Notes: generated by a model from the letters alone, not told the origin. Positions 6,162-14,721 are shown, counted from the first letter of the stretch. The stretch is 25,281 nt of DNA from an uncultured Solobacterium sp. (GCA_938039295.1 CALHUY010000055.1:1-25281); one strand, 5' to 3'. Numbers and translations: made by a program.

Positions 6162-9100
6162 TATTCTACACTCTTTAGACTCTCTACCATACGAATATCA
6201 TTTAATCTCTTTGTCATCATACGATTTACAACTACACTAAATGCTATCGTCAATACAAATGCATAGAAGAAACTCATCCATTCAATATTTCTTCCAAACA
6301 TCAAATAGTCCATCTCTACCGTACGCATAATATAACGATGTAATGCAATACCCACTGGAATTCCAACAATACCACCAATTCCAGCAAGAAGATTGTTTTC
6401 TTTAAAGATATACTTCTTAACCTCAGCCCTTCTAAAACCAAGAACCTTTAAGGTCGCAATCTCACGTTGTCGTTCACTGATATTGACTGTAATTAAATTA
6501 CTGAGTACAACAAATGCCAGTAACATACTCGATACGATTAGTACCCAAATAATGCCATTTAAACCTTTAACCATGGAGTTAAAGTTATCAAGTAGTCCAC
6601 TATACAACGAAATACCTTCAACACCTTGCATCGTCGAAATCTCATTTGCTAGTAACTTTTGGGCCGCATCATCACCTGTCGTAGATAGGTAGATAATATT
6701 ACTACCAGCTTCTTTACCAAATACTTCTTTGTAATACCGACGACTCATAAAGACAAAATGATTGACATACATTTCTGTGATACCACTGACGTTTACCTCA
6801 TGTGGATTTCCATCTGCATCTTCGATGGTAATCTTATTGCCAACATGAACACCTAGATTTTCAGCTAATTTCTCATTGATGATAACACCATCATCAGATA
6901 GTGAAATAGGTTTATGGCAAATTCGTGTACGCAAGTTAAACTCATGATTGATTTCTTTTGGATCAAAAATATGTACTGAAGCAGTCTCATCAACCTTATC
7001 ATCATACGTCTTAGTCGTATAAACGAAGCCAACTTTCGCATCTGTAACATTCTCTGTTGATTGTATTTCTTTTAAAGCTTCCGTTTTTACTTGTTCGCTT
7101 GCATCATCTTCAAAACTTACCATACCATCGTATTGGATAATTTCTTTAAAGTTAATATCAACCATATTTGAAATGGAATCACGAATACCAAATCCAATTA
7201 ACATGAGTGCAGTACATCCTGCAACACCTACAATCGTCATAAAGAACCGTTTCTTATAACGGAAGATATTACGCATCGTTACTTTATCAGTAAAACTAAG
7301 ACGATTCCAAACAAAAGGTATATTCTCTAAGAATGTCTTCTTACCCATTGGTGGAGCTTTTGGACGCATCAGTTGTGATGGAACATCCTGTGTATCTGCC
7401 TTACATGCAAACCAAGTCGCAATACTCATCGCAAAGATAAATACCATCGCTGTTAAGCTAATTAGGCCTGAGGGTACTACAAAGCGGATTGGAGGAAGGA
7501 TATACATCATTCTCCATGCATGATAAATAATCAATGGGAAAGAACTCAGTCCTAGTATACTTCCCACAACAATACCGATAAGGGTTGCAGAGATTGCATA
7601 GAATAAATACTTTGATGTGCATTGCCACTTTGTATATCCTAGTGCACGCAAAGTACCAATTTCATTACGTTGTTCTTCAACAAGACGTGTCATTGTTGTT
7701 AGACATACAAGAGCTGCAACCAAGATAAAGAATGCAGGGAATACACGAGAAATAGCTTCCATTTGCTGTACTGTATTCTTAAATGTCACACTTGCATAAT
7801 GCGATTTACGATCCAGTATTGTCCATTTTCCTTCTGCTAAATCATCAATTTTCTTTTTCGCATCTGCTAACTTTGCTTTCGAAAGATTCAACTCTTCTAG
7901 TGCATCATTTAACTTTTTTGTACCTTCCTTAATTGCAGAATTTAATTGTGCTTCTCCTTCCGCAATCTGCACTCTAGCATCTGCTAATTTATTTTCGTTT
8001 TCGTATACTTTATTCCAACCTGCGTCAATCTCAGCCTGACCATCCGCAATCTTTTGATTTAACGTAGCCTGTCCTTGATCAAGTTGTTGTTGACCTTGGT
8101 CAACCGCAACTAAACCATCCGTAATTTGTTGTTGAGATGCAGGAATTGTCACTGTCAAAGCATTCTGAACAGTTGCTAGGTCATTTGTATATTGTGTTTG
8201 TAAGTTCTGTAATTCAAGTAGTCGATCTTCCTTTGTGGAAGCAGTTAATGAGAAGCTTTGATCGATTTGTTGTAAGCGGTCATCTAAAGCACTCTGTAAA
8301 TCCCCAATCGTTTTTCCAGAATAACCTTCTGGAAACATTACATCACATAACTGTCTTAAATCAGCTCGAAACATCGTCAAAAGTGATACAGGTGTTGTTG
8401 GACTAATTCCATAATGTGCGATTCCTTGTCTAAATTGAATTTCTGTTTGATATAACGTAATCGCATCCGGAATCGCAGCTAAGGCTGTAGTAAGATCGTT
8501 TTCATTCTGTTCTAGAGTAGCCTTTTGATGATTTAAAGTTTGTTGACTGGATTGTAGTGTTGCACGATTCTGGTTGATGATTTCCTGTTGATGATCAAGC
8601 TCTGCTTGTTGGTTAACCTTTTCTGTATTTAAAGTATTTTGCGCACTAACGAGATTTTCTTTCGCATTAGCAATCTCTACTTCCCCAGCTGCGACATCCA
8701 CTCTACTTTCAGATAGTTTTTGTTGCGCATCCGCAATTTCTTTTTGATAGCTATCGAGTGCATCTTGGTATTGCTTTGTTCCATCGATGTACTTTTGCAT
8801 ACCATCGTTATATTCATGCGTTGCATCTTCTTTAATCTTACGTGCAGTTGCTGTTTGTTGTGTTGTCGCAAGTGCTTCAATCTTCTGTTTTACTTCTTTG
8901 ATATAAGTCTCATACGAATCTGAAAATGAAGATAATGTTTTACCATCTTTCGTTAATATATTTAGCTCTAAATAATTCGAAGAATCAAATGCAGAAGAAG
9001 GAATATAGAGATATGAATTAATTGGTAAGTTATCTAAAGTACTTGTTTCTTTAGACATGTTGAGATATAGAGGGGTATCAATTACACCGACTACAGTTAC

Positions 9101-9604
9101 TTCTTGCACTGGTAAAATAACACTTCTAGAACCATCAGGAAGCGAAAGTTTTACTGTATCCCCTACTTCAAAACCAGATTTAATATTTCCACTACGCTCC
9201 GCAACAACCTCATGGTCATTTTGCGGCATACGTCCTTCTACAAGCTTGAAGCGATTAATTGTATGTGTTGAATCATAAGAGTGTATACGTACAAGTTGTG
9301 ATCCTTCGCCACTTGTCGCAATCTCATCCACAAAGTAACCTGGCTCAACTGTACTAACAGAATCCACCTTATTTAAGGCAGCTATATCATCCTCTTTGAA
9401 TCCATAATTTGAGTAGATAGTAAAATCCTTTAAGTCATAACTATCATCATAGTAATCTACACTAGCAGCCATCATAGGCGCACTGGCACTGACACCAATA
9501 AAAAACGCAACACCAATCGATACAATTGCGGAAAGTGAAAAGAATCGACCTTTTGTCGACTTGATTAAGCGAAGTACATTTTTATGAAATACCTTTTTCG
9601 CCAT
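6161..9604 (-). CDS. FtsX/MacB-type ABC transporter permease with a very long coiled-coil insert
   Basis: This 1147-residue membrane protein has two FtsX-like permease domains. One transmembrane (TM) segment lies at about 24-44. A mixed extracytoplasmic domain runs to about 240, then a Gln/Ala/Lys-rich coiled-coil region from about 240 to 595, broken by a more globular piece at 380-450. The first FtsX domain has TM segments near 624-645, 668-695 and 712-736 (with EQRNEIGTLRALGYT). Another TM is near 788-808 and a second extracytoplasmic domain spans 810-1015. The second FtsX domain has TM segments near 1019-1042, 1073-1095 and 1111-1130 (with ERQREIATLKVLGFRR). The second coil half repeats G..QL..G...L units. 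I chose ATG at 9602-9604, overlapping the ATPase stop as TAATG; a GTG two codons earlier is the alternative. The substrate is unknown. The family includes exporters and machines that act on the cell surface without transporting anything. Confidence 0.92.
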   Translation of the reverse strand: MAKKVFHKNVLRLIKSTKGRFFSLSAIVSIGVAFFIGVSASAPMMAASVDYYDDSYDLKDFTIYSNYGFKEDDIAALNKVDSVSTVEPGYFVDEIATSGEGSQLVRIHSYDSTHTINRFKLVEGRMPQNDHEVVAERSGNIKSGFEVGDTVKLSLPDGSRSVILPVQEVTVVGVIDTPLYLNMSKETSTLDNLPINSYLYIPSSAFDSSNYLELNILTKDGKTLSSFSDSYETYIKEVKQKIEALATTQQTATARKIKEDATHEYNDGMQKYIDGTKQYQDALDSYQKEIADAQQKLSESRVDVAAGEVEIANAKENLVSAQNTLNTEKVNQQAELDHQQEIINQNRATLQSSQQTLNHQKATLEQNENDLTTALAAIPDAITLYQTEIQFRQGIAHYGISPTTPVSLLTMFRADLRQLCDVMFPEGYSGKTIGDLQSALDDRLQQIDQSFSLTASTKEDRLLELQNLQTQYTNDLATVQNALTVTIPASQQQITDGLVAVDQGQQQLDQGQATLNQKIADGQAEIDAGWNKVYENENKLADARVQIAEGEAQLNSAIKEGTKKLNDALEELNLSKAKLADAKKKIDDLAEGKWTILDRKSHYASVTFKNTVQQMEAISRVFPAFFILVAALVCLTTMTRLVEEQRNEIGTLRALGYTKWQCTSKYLFYAISATLIGIVVGSILGLSSFPLIIYHAWRMMYILPPIRFVVPSGLISLTAMVFIFAMSIATWFACKADTQDVPSQLMRPKAPPMGKKTFLENIPFVWNRLSFTDKVTMRNIFRYKKRFFMTIVGVAGCTALMLIGFGIRDSISNMVDINFKEIIQYDGMVSFEDDASEQVKTEALKEIQSTENVTDAKVGFVYTTKTYDDKVDETASVHIFDPKEINHEFNLRTRICHKPISLSDDGVIINEKLAENLGVHVGNKITIEDADGNPHEVNVSGITEMYVNHFVFMSRRYYKEVFGKEAGSNIIYLSTTGDDAAQKLLANEISTMQGVEGISLYSGLLDNFNSMVKGLNGIIWVLIVSSMLLAFVVLSNLITVNISERQREIATLKVLGFRRAEVKKYIFKENNLLAGIGGIVGIPVGIALHRYIMRTVEMDYLMFGRNIEWMSFFYAFVLTIAFSVVVNRMMTKRLNDIRMVESLKSVE

Positions 9605-10305
9605 TACCACTCTATCTCCGTTATATCCTTAGGATGATCATTCTTTTCCATAGAGATGACTTTTCCATTTTTAACATGGCAGACTAAATCCCCCATCGGG
9701 CAAATTGCTAGATTATGAGTAATGATAATAACAGTCATGCCATGCAAACGTGCTGTATCCTGTAATAACTGTAATATCTGTTTTCCTGTCACATAGTCTA
9801 AGGCACCGGTTGGCTCATCACATAAAAGTAACTTAGGATTCTTGGCAATCGCTCTGGCAATTGCTACACGCTGTTGTTCACCACCAGATAACTGAGCAGG
9901 AAAATTATGCATACGATCCTGTAAACCAACCTGTTCTAAAACAGTTGCTGGATCAAGTGGATCTTTACAAATTTCGGAAGCTAACTCTACATTTTCTAAA
10001 GCGGTCAGATTCTGCACTAAGTTATAAAACTGGAATACAAAACCAATATCAAAACGACGGTAGTCTGTTAATTCTTTTTCATTCATCGCATCAACATGTT
10101 TACCATCCACAATAACTTTCCCACTGGTGACAGTATCCATACCACCTAGGATGTTTAGAATTGTACTCTTACCAGCACCACTGGCACCAGCCACAATTAC
10201 AACCTGTCCCTTTTCAACCTCAAAGTTGACTCCATCCAAGGCATGAATATCAATTTCACCAACATGATATGTTTTTCTAACTTCTTGAAATGTAATATAG
10301 CTCAT
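9604..10305 (-). CDS. ABC transporter ATPase, LolD/MacB family
   Basis: This 233-residue cytoplasmic ATPase powers the adjacent FtsX-like permease. All ABC motifs are present: Walker A GASGAGKST, Q-loop FVFQFYNL, signature LSGGEQQR, Walker B LLLCDEPTGALD and the H-loop IITHN. The family assignment to LolD/MacB/FtsE-type proteins rests on ALDGVNFEVEKGQ and DEPTGALD together with the permease partner. I chose ATG at 10303-10305 (start MSYITFQEVRKTY), the usual N-terminus; an in-frame start 11 codons earlier would fall close to the rpsO terminator and adds residues not seen in the family. A GGAAAAGAG stretch about eight bases upstream serves as SD. No consensus promoter is evident in the 73 bases after rpsO. 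The stop overlaps the permease start. Confidence 0.95.
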   Translation of the reverse strand: MSYITFQEVRKTYHVGEIDIHALDGVNFEVEKGQVVIVAGASGAGKSTILNILGGMDTVTSGKVIVDGKHVDAMNEKELTDYRRFDIGFVFQFYNLVQNLTALENVELASEICKDPLDPATVLEQVGLQDRMHNFPAQLSGGEQQRVAIARAIAKNPKLLLCDEPTGALDYVTGKQILQLLQDTARLHGMTVIIITHNLAICPMGDLVCHVKNGKVISMEKNDHPKDITEIEW

Positions 10306-10347
10306 GAGTATTAACTCTTTTCCAATATAATTGTACACCTGAAATAC

Positions 10348-10374
10348 AAAAAAAGCAGTCGAATGACTGCTTTT
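10348..10374 (-). terminator. Intrinsic terminator of rpsO
   Basis: Minus strand: perfect 10-bp stem, AAAAGCAGTC pairing with GACTGCTTTT (10365-10374 with 10351-10360), loop ATTC, and a run of T down to 10348. It sits four bases past the rpsO stop codon. A classic strong terminator. Confidence 0.9.
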
Positions 10375-10378
10375 ACAA

Positions 10379-10645
10379 CTACTTTCTTAAACCTAACTTC
10401 TGAACTAATTCACGGTAACGGTTAACGTCATGCTTCTTGAGGTAATCAAGCATCTTTCTTCTACGACCAACCATCTTTAATAGACCACGGTTAGAAGAAT
10501 AGTCCTTCTTATTAGCCTGCATGTGTACTGTTAATGTGTTGATCTGCTGTGTTAATAGAGCAACCTGTACTTCAACAGAACCTGTGTCGCCTTCCTTACG
10601 TCCAAAATCTTTAGTAATCTGTGCTACTGTTTCCTTTGTTAACAT
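10379..10645 (-). CDS. rpsO: 30S ribosomal protein S15
   Basis: S15 binds the central domain of 16S rRNA early in 30S assembly. The 88-residue protein starts MLTKETVAQITKDFGRKEGD and carries the family core DTGSVEVQVALLT and DYSSNRGLLKMVGRRRKMLDYL. The ATG at 10643-10645 has a GAGG SD at 10654-10657. A longer in-frame version starting at 10717 adds 24 residues unlike any S15 and would begin inside the leader, so I reject it. The gene is its own transcription unit: extended -10 promoter at 10730-10758, a leader of about 80 bases with possible autoregulatory structure, and a strong terminator. pnp, usually next in line, is three genes away. Confidence 0.97.
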   Translation of the reverse strand: MLTKETVAQITKDFGRKEGDTGSVEVQVALLTQQINTLTVHMQANKKDYSSNRGLLKMVGRRRKMLDYLKKHDVNRYRELVQKLGLRK

Positions 10646-10653
10646 TTTATTTT

Positions 10654-10722
10654 CCTCTTTCTTTCTATAGAACTTCCAAACCGAGAATAACTCTTGAGGA
10701 TACGTCATCCCCAGCAAGAAAG
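10654..10722 (-). promoter_or_regulatory. Possible S15 autoregulatory leader (three-way junction)
   Basis: Reading the minus strand, the rpsO leader can fold into three helices. The closing helix pairs CTTTCTT (10716-10722) with AAGAAAG (10657-10663). Hairpin 2 is GGGGAT/ATCCTC (10707-10712 with 10696-10701, loop of five). Hairpin 3 is GAG/CTC (10691-10693 with 10683-10685). The closing helix ends against the SD (10654-10657), so it could control initiation. Known rpsO leaders in several bacteria bind S15 through comparable junctions. Pairing was judged by eye; hairpin 3 is only three base pairs. Confidence 0.4.
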
Positions 10723-10729
10723 CCTTTAG

Positions 10730-10758
10730 ATAATAGCATACAATCGCTATGTATGCAA
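10730..10758 (-). promoter_or_regulatory. Sigma-A promoter of rpsO, with an internal dyad
   Basis: Minus strand: -35 TTGCAT (10753-10758), 17-base spacer, extended -10 TGCTATTAT (TATTAT at 10730-10735). A 7-7-7 inverted repeat, GCATACA / TGTATGC (10736-10742 and 10750-10756), fills the spacer and runs into the -35 box, as an operator would. It lies just after the hemW stop codon. Confidence 0.75.
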
Positions 10759-10778
10759 TATATTAATACTGATCGACA

Positions 10779-11879
10779 CTACATAAACTCCAATAAAATA
10801 CTATTTAGAATTTCAAAGCCCTCTTCACTACAACGAAGACGATTTCCTTCAAGTATGAGTTTTTCTTCGCTGCATAACTTTTTAATCTGAGTGCTATAAA
10901 CTTCTAATACGGATGTGTGGAATCTTTCTTCAAAGAACTGGATATGCATCCCTTCTTTTAGGCGAAGCCCCATCATTACTGCCTCAAACATTTGTTCTTG
11001 GAGTGTTAAATCAATTGTATCTTTGATAGAAGGATCTTCGATATACTTTCTTACATTTTTTGGAATATCATAACGTATGCTTCCTTCAAGTCCACTTGCA
11101 CCACAGCCGATTCCATAGAAGTCTTGATAGTTCCAATACGCACAGTTATGTTGTGAAATCATACCTGCTTTCGCAAAGTTACTAATTTCATATTGTACAA
11201 AGCCATACTTTGGAAGTAACTTACAAATCCATTCATACATATCTGCTTCGATATCATCTTCAAGATGTTCATATCCCTTTTTCGCAAAGACTGTATTGGG
11301 TTCGATTGTTAATGAGTATAACGAAAGATGTGTTGGGTCTAGTGCAAGCGCATCCTTAACAGACTTTTCTAATGATTCCATTGTCTGTGTAGGTAATGAA
11401 TACATCAAATCCAAAGAGATATTATCAATACCATACTTACGTAATAGTCTCATTGTTTCTGCGACATCTTCGAGTCGATGATGTCGATTCATCATCTGCA
11501 GTAATCTTTCATCTGATGTTTGAAAGCCTATGCTTGCACGGTTTACACCGTGTTTTTGTAATATCTTTGCTTTGTCTTCATCAAATGTTTCTGGATTAAT
11601 CTCAATTGTATATTCCTGCACCATGCGTGCATAGGGATCCAACAAACGAAGTAATTGATCTAGTTGTGATGAAGATAATGCAGTGGGTGTACCACCACCG
11701 ATATAAATCGTTTGTAAATTCTCGTTGATATGACGATTTTGAATATCAACTTTGATTGCGTCTAACCATTGATTTGCAACTATTTCTTGATAGCCTACAT
11801 GGCAGAAATCACAATACGAACAAATCGTTCTACAGAAAGGTACATGTAAATAGAGATACTTTGGTTTAGTTATCATCAT
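10779..11879 (-). CDS. hemW: Radical-SAM heme chaperone HemW (formerly called oxygen-independent coproporphyrinogen oxidase-like)
   Basis: HemW is a radical-SAM protein that binds and delivers heme; it is often mis-annotated as HemN. The 366-residue protein shows the iron-sulfur motif CRTICSYC (Cys16, 20, 23) followed by DFC with one more cysteine at 26, as in HemW. The radical-SAM glycine motif GGGTPT is at 61-66, and there is a HemW-type middle (NISLDLMYSLPTQT) and C-terminal domain (GMHIQFFEERF). It overlaps the end of lepA by 14 bases (or 11 if the second of two adjacent ATGs is used) and has only a weak SD, so it is probably coupled to lepA, as the two genes are neighbours in many Firmicutes. 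No HemN-specific N-terminal extension is present. Confidence 0.93.
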   Translation of the reverse strand: MMITKPKYLYLHVPFCRTICSYCDFCHVGYQEIVANQWLDAIKVDIQNRHINENLQTIYIGGGTPTALSSSQLDQLLRLLDPYARMVQEYTIEINPETFDEDKAKILQKHGVNRASIGFQTSDERLLQMMNRHHRLEDVAETMRLLRKYGIDNISLDLMYSLPTQTMESLEKSVKDALALDPTHLSLYSLTIEPNTVFAKKGYEHLEDDIEADMYEWICKLLPKYGFVQYEISNFAKAGMISQHNCAYWNYQDFYGIGCGASGLEGSIRYDIPKNVRKYIEDPSIKDTIDLTLQEQMFEAVMMGLRLKEGMHIQFFEERFHTSVLEVYSTQIKKLCSEEKLILEGNRLRCSEEGFEILNSILLEFM

Positions 11880-13671
11880 CCATTGATAGAACAGACATAA
11901 ACGCTTCCTGTGGAATCTCTACAGAGCCTACTGCCTTCATTCTCTTCTTTCCTTCTTTTTGCTTCTCTAGAAGTTTCTTCTTACGGGAGATATCACCACC
12001 ATAGCACTTGGCAAGTACGTTCTTACGCAAGGACTTGATATTTGTTCTAGCAATGATCTTACCACCGATAGCAGCCTGTACAGGAATTTCAAATTGTTGC
12101 TTAGGAATCAGTTCCTTTAGCTTCACAGTGATTGCAGAACCACGTGCATATGCTTCTGAGCGATGAATAATTACTGATAATGCATCGACATTTTCACCGT
12201 TCAATAGAATATCCATACGCACAAGATCCTGTGCACGATATCCAATGAGTTCATAGTCTAATGAAGCATACCCCTTTGAACATGACTTTAACTTATCAAA
12301 GAAGTCAAAGATGATTTCTGAAAGTGGTAATTCATAGATAATCATGTTTCTACCAGTATCGATGATTTCCATTGTCTGATAGATACCACGCTTATTCTGG
12401 CATAAGTCCATGATGGCACCGATATATGTATCTGGTACCATGATACTTGCCTTTACATATGGCTCTTCAACACGGTCAATCCTAGCCGCATCTGGCATTC
12501 TTGCAGGGTTATCAATTTCAATCATTGACCCATCTGTTAGGTAGACATGATAGATAACAGATGGTGCAGTTGCGATTAGATCGAGGTTATATTCTCTTTC
12601 TAAACGTTCCTGGATTACATCCATATGTAGAAGTCCTAAGAATCCACAACGATAACCAAAGCCTAATGCTTGGGATGTCTCTGGTTCATATTGCAAGGAT
12701 GCGTCATTTAACTGTAGTTTGTCTAACGCTTCACGTAAATCACCATACTTTGCCGCATCAGTTGGATATAAACCACAATATACCATTGGATTTAACTTAC
12801 GATATCCAGATAGAGGTTTCTCTGCTGGATTATCTACTTTCGTAACCGTATCACCGACACGTACATCTTGGATGGACTTAATGGAAGCCGCAAACCAACC
12901 TACGTCTCCACACACTAATGTATTCATCTTTACTTCACGTGGATTACGAATACCTACTTCTAGTACTTCATATTCTGCTCCTGTTGCCATAAAGCGAATC
13001 TTATCACCAACAGAAAGATTACCCTCACGAATACGAATTAAAGCGATGATTCCACGATATGGGTCATAGAATGAGTCGAATACTAACGCTTGTAATGGTG
13101 CATCTTCATTTCCACTAGGTGCAGGGATGTGAGATACAATCTGTTCTAAAACTTTATCAACGTTTAGACCACTACGTGCAGAGATGAGTGGCGCATTACT
13201 ACAATCAAGACCAATGATGTCTTCAATCTCTCTGATTGTTACATCAGGTTGTGCATTCATCATATCCACTTTATTAATGACAGGTATAATTTCAAGATTG
13301 TTATCTAGCGCAAGATAGGTATTTGCAAGTGTTTGTGCTTGGACACCTTGTGTAGAGTCAACGACTAAAATCGCACCCTCACAAGCCGCTAGTGAGCGTG
13401 ATACTTCGTATGTAAAGTCGACGTGACCTGGTGTATCAATCAAGTTAAAGAGATACTCCTGTCCATCTTTTGCGGTATAACTTAGCTGTACTGCATTCAG
13501 CTTAATTGTGATACCACGTTCTCTTTCTAAATCCATTTCATCTAGAAGTTGTGCTTTCATATCACGTTCTTTTACCGTTTCTGTCATTTCAAGAATACGG
13601 TCTGCCAATGTCGATTTACCATGGTCGATATGGGCAATAATACAGAAATTTCGTATATGCTTTTGATCCAT
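11866..13671 (-). CDS. lepA: Elongation factor 4 (LepA), ribosome-associated GTPase
   Basis: LepA/EF4 is a translational GTPase affecting elongation and ribosome biogenesis. The 601-residue length is standard. GTPase motifs are G1 AHIDHGKST (13-21), G2 ERGITIK (51-57), G3 DTPGH (79-83), G4 NKVD (133-136) and G5 SARSG. The LepA-specific C-terminal domain is present (LSVIIHRSEAYARGS, then AKCYGGDISRKKKLLEKQK, KAVGSVEIPQEAF). ATG at 13669-13671 follows directly on the fmt stop (TAAATG), with GGGAAGG inside the end of fmt as SD. It is in one unit with fmt and hemW. Confidence 0.98.
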   Translation of the reverse strand: MDQKHIRNFCIIAHIDHGKSTLADRILEMTETVKERDMKAQLLDEMDLERERGITIKLNAVQLSYTAKDGQEYLFNLIDTPGHVDFTYEVSRSLAACEGAILVVDSTQGVQAQTLANTYLALDNNLEIIPVINKVDMMNAQPDVTIREIEDIIGLDCSNAPLISARSGLNVDKVLEQIVSHIPAPSGNEDAPLQALVFDSFYDPYRGIIALIRIREGNLSVGDKIRFMATGAEYEVLEVGIRNPREVKMNTLVCGDVGWFAASIKSIQDVRVGDTVTKVDNPAEKPLSGYRKLNPMVYCGLYPTDAAKYGDLREALDKLQLNDASLQYEPETSQALGFGYRCGFLGLLHMDVIQERLEREYNLDLIATAPSVIYHVYLTDGSMIEIDNPARMPDAARIDRVEEPYVKASIMVPDTYIGAIMDLCQNKRGIYQTMEIIDTGRNMIIYELPLSEIIFDFFDKLKSCSKGYASLDYELIGYRAQDLVRMDILLNGENVDALSVIIHRSEAYARGSAITVKLKELIPKQQFEIPVQAAIGGKIIARTNIKSLRKNVLAKCYGGDISRKKKLLEKQKEGKKRMKAVGSVEIPQEAFMSVLSMDDDN

Positions 13672-14610
13672 TTACTCAAATACCTTCCCTATCATATTTC
13701 TACCTGCACCATTGGCATAAGCATCTGCACTCATTCTGCTCTTGCCTTCTGGCTGTAGTTCATAAACTTCAATAATGCCACCAATACATGCGACTTCCAT
13801 CGCATGATTCTTAAAACCTAAGATTTCTCCTGGTTTTGATTGATGGTCTTCTTTTCTCATTCTAACTTTGCAAAGCTTGATACGCTTTCCATCAACCATA
13901 CCATATGGCATTGGCCAATCAATCAAACCACGAATGTGGTTATATAGAGTCTGTACCTCTTCTTTTGCAAACTGTACTTTCTCTTCTTCCTTTGAAATAT
14001 TTAATCCAAGGATTACTTTACTATCATCCTGTGGCTCTCCAACAAGCTTACCTGCAATATAGTCTTCTAAATTCTCTTTCACTAATTGCTTACTTAAGAC
14101 AAGTAAACGCTGGTTTAATTCTGCCATCGTTTCATCTTTACCAATTGGTGTTGTAACTCTAGCATAGATATCTCCTGCATCCATGGCTTTTGTCATTTGG
14201 ATGAGACTTACACCAGTTTCTGTTTCGCCACCCATAACTGCATGATGGATTGGTGCACCTCCACGATACTTTGGTAAAAGTGATGGATGTACATTAATAC
14301 AACCAAGACGTGGATATTCTAAAATACGTACTGGTACAAATTGTCCATATGCACAAGTTAATATTAACTCTGGTTCATATCGTAATACATCATCCACATG
14401 TTCCTTTAAAAGATCAGGTTGAATCACCGGAATCTGATATTGTTCTGCTAAAGCATGTGTTGGTGTCATCTGGATGGTATGTTTTCTACCAACCGGTTTA
14501 TCTGGTTGGGAAACAACGGCTACGACATTATATCCTTCATCGATTAAGGTCTGTAATATACCGCTTGCAAATTCTGTTGTACCAAAAAATATAATTCGTG
14601 TCTGTTTCAT
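13672..14610 (-). CDS. fmt: Methionyl-tRNA formyltransferase
   Basis: Fmt transfers the formyl group from 10-formyl-tetrahydrofolate to initiator Met-tRNA. The 312-residue protein has the family start KQTRIIFFGTTEFA. The catalytic triad is Asn106, His108 and Asp144 (INVHPSLLPKYRGGAP and MDAGDI), at the same numbers as in the E. coli enzyme. The C-terminal tRNA-binding domain is present (GLIDWPMPYG, GAGRNMIGKVFE). ATG at 14608-14610 has a GGAGG SD (14619-14623) and a promoter at 14632-14660. The predicted leader is only about 15 bases. It heads the unit fmt-lepA-hemW, whereas in many Firmicutes fmt sits with def and priA; neither is visible here. Confidence 0.97.
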   Translation of the reverse strand: MKQTRIIFFGTTEFASGILQTLIDEGYNVVAVVSQPDKPVGRKHTIQMTPTHALAEQYQIPVIQPDLLKEHVDDVLRYEPELILTCAYGQFVPVRILEYPRLGCINVHPSLLPKYRGGAPIHHAVMGGETETGVSLIQMTKAMDAGDIYARVTTPIGKDETMAELNQRLLVLSKQLVKENLEDYIAGKLVGEPQDDSKVILGLNISKEEEKVQFAKEEVQTLYNHIRGLIDWPMPYGMVDGKRIKLCKVRMRKEDHQSKPGEILGFKNHAMEVACIGGIIEVYELQPEGKSRMSADAYANGAGRNMIGKVFE

Positions 14611-14631
14611 CTCTCATACCTCCACCGTGAT

Positions 14632-14660
14632 ATTATACCCTACTTTTTTGGGGTTTTCAT
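14632..14660 (-). promoter_or_regulatory. Promoter of fmt-lepA-hemW
   Basis: Minus strand: consensus -10 TATAAT (14632-14637), 17-base spacer, -35 ATGAAA (14655-14660, four of six consensus bases). It faces away from the rpsT promoter, whose -35 box begins at the same base, 14660. Confidence 0.65.
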
Positions 14661-14688
14661 TGCAATTTATACTTCACTTTGATATAAT
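14660..14688 (+). promoter_or_regulatory. Sigma-A promoter of rpsT
   Basis: Plus strand: -35 TTGCAA (14660-14665), 17-base spacer, extended -10 TGATATAAT (TATAAT at 14683-14688). A near-ideal promoter; transcription should begin near 14695, leaving a leader of about 27 bases that contains the SD AGGAGGTG at 14709-14716. Confidence 0.85.
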
Positions 14689-14721
14689 CCTAATGCTAAT
14701 AAGTGGACAGGAGGTGTACTC

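Noticed and set aside
10306..10347. Promoter for the ABC/nuclease-fusion unit
   Set aside because: TACAAT and TATATT -10 look-alikes exist after the rpsO terminator, but no -35 box lies at a fitting distance, so I did not annotate one.
10646..10717. Longer S15 with a 24-residue N-terminal extension
   Set aside because: Known S15 begins at the later ATG, which has a proper SD; the extension would consist of translated leader sequence.
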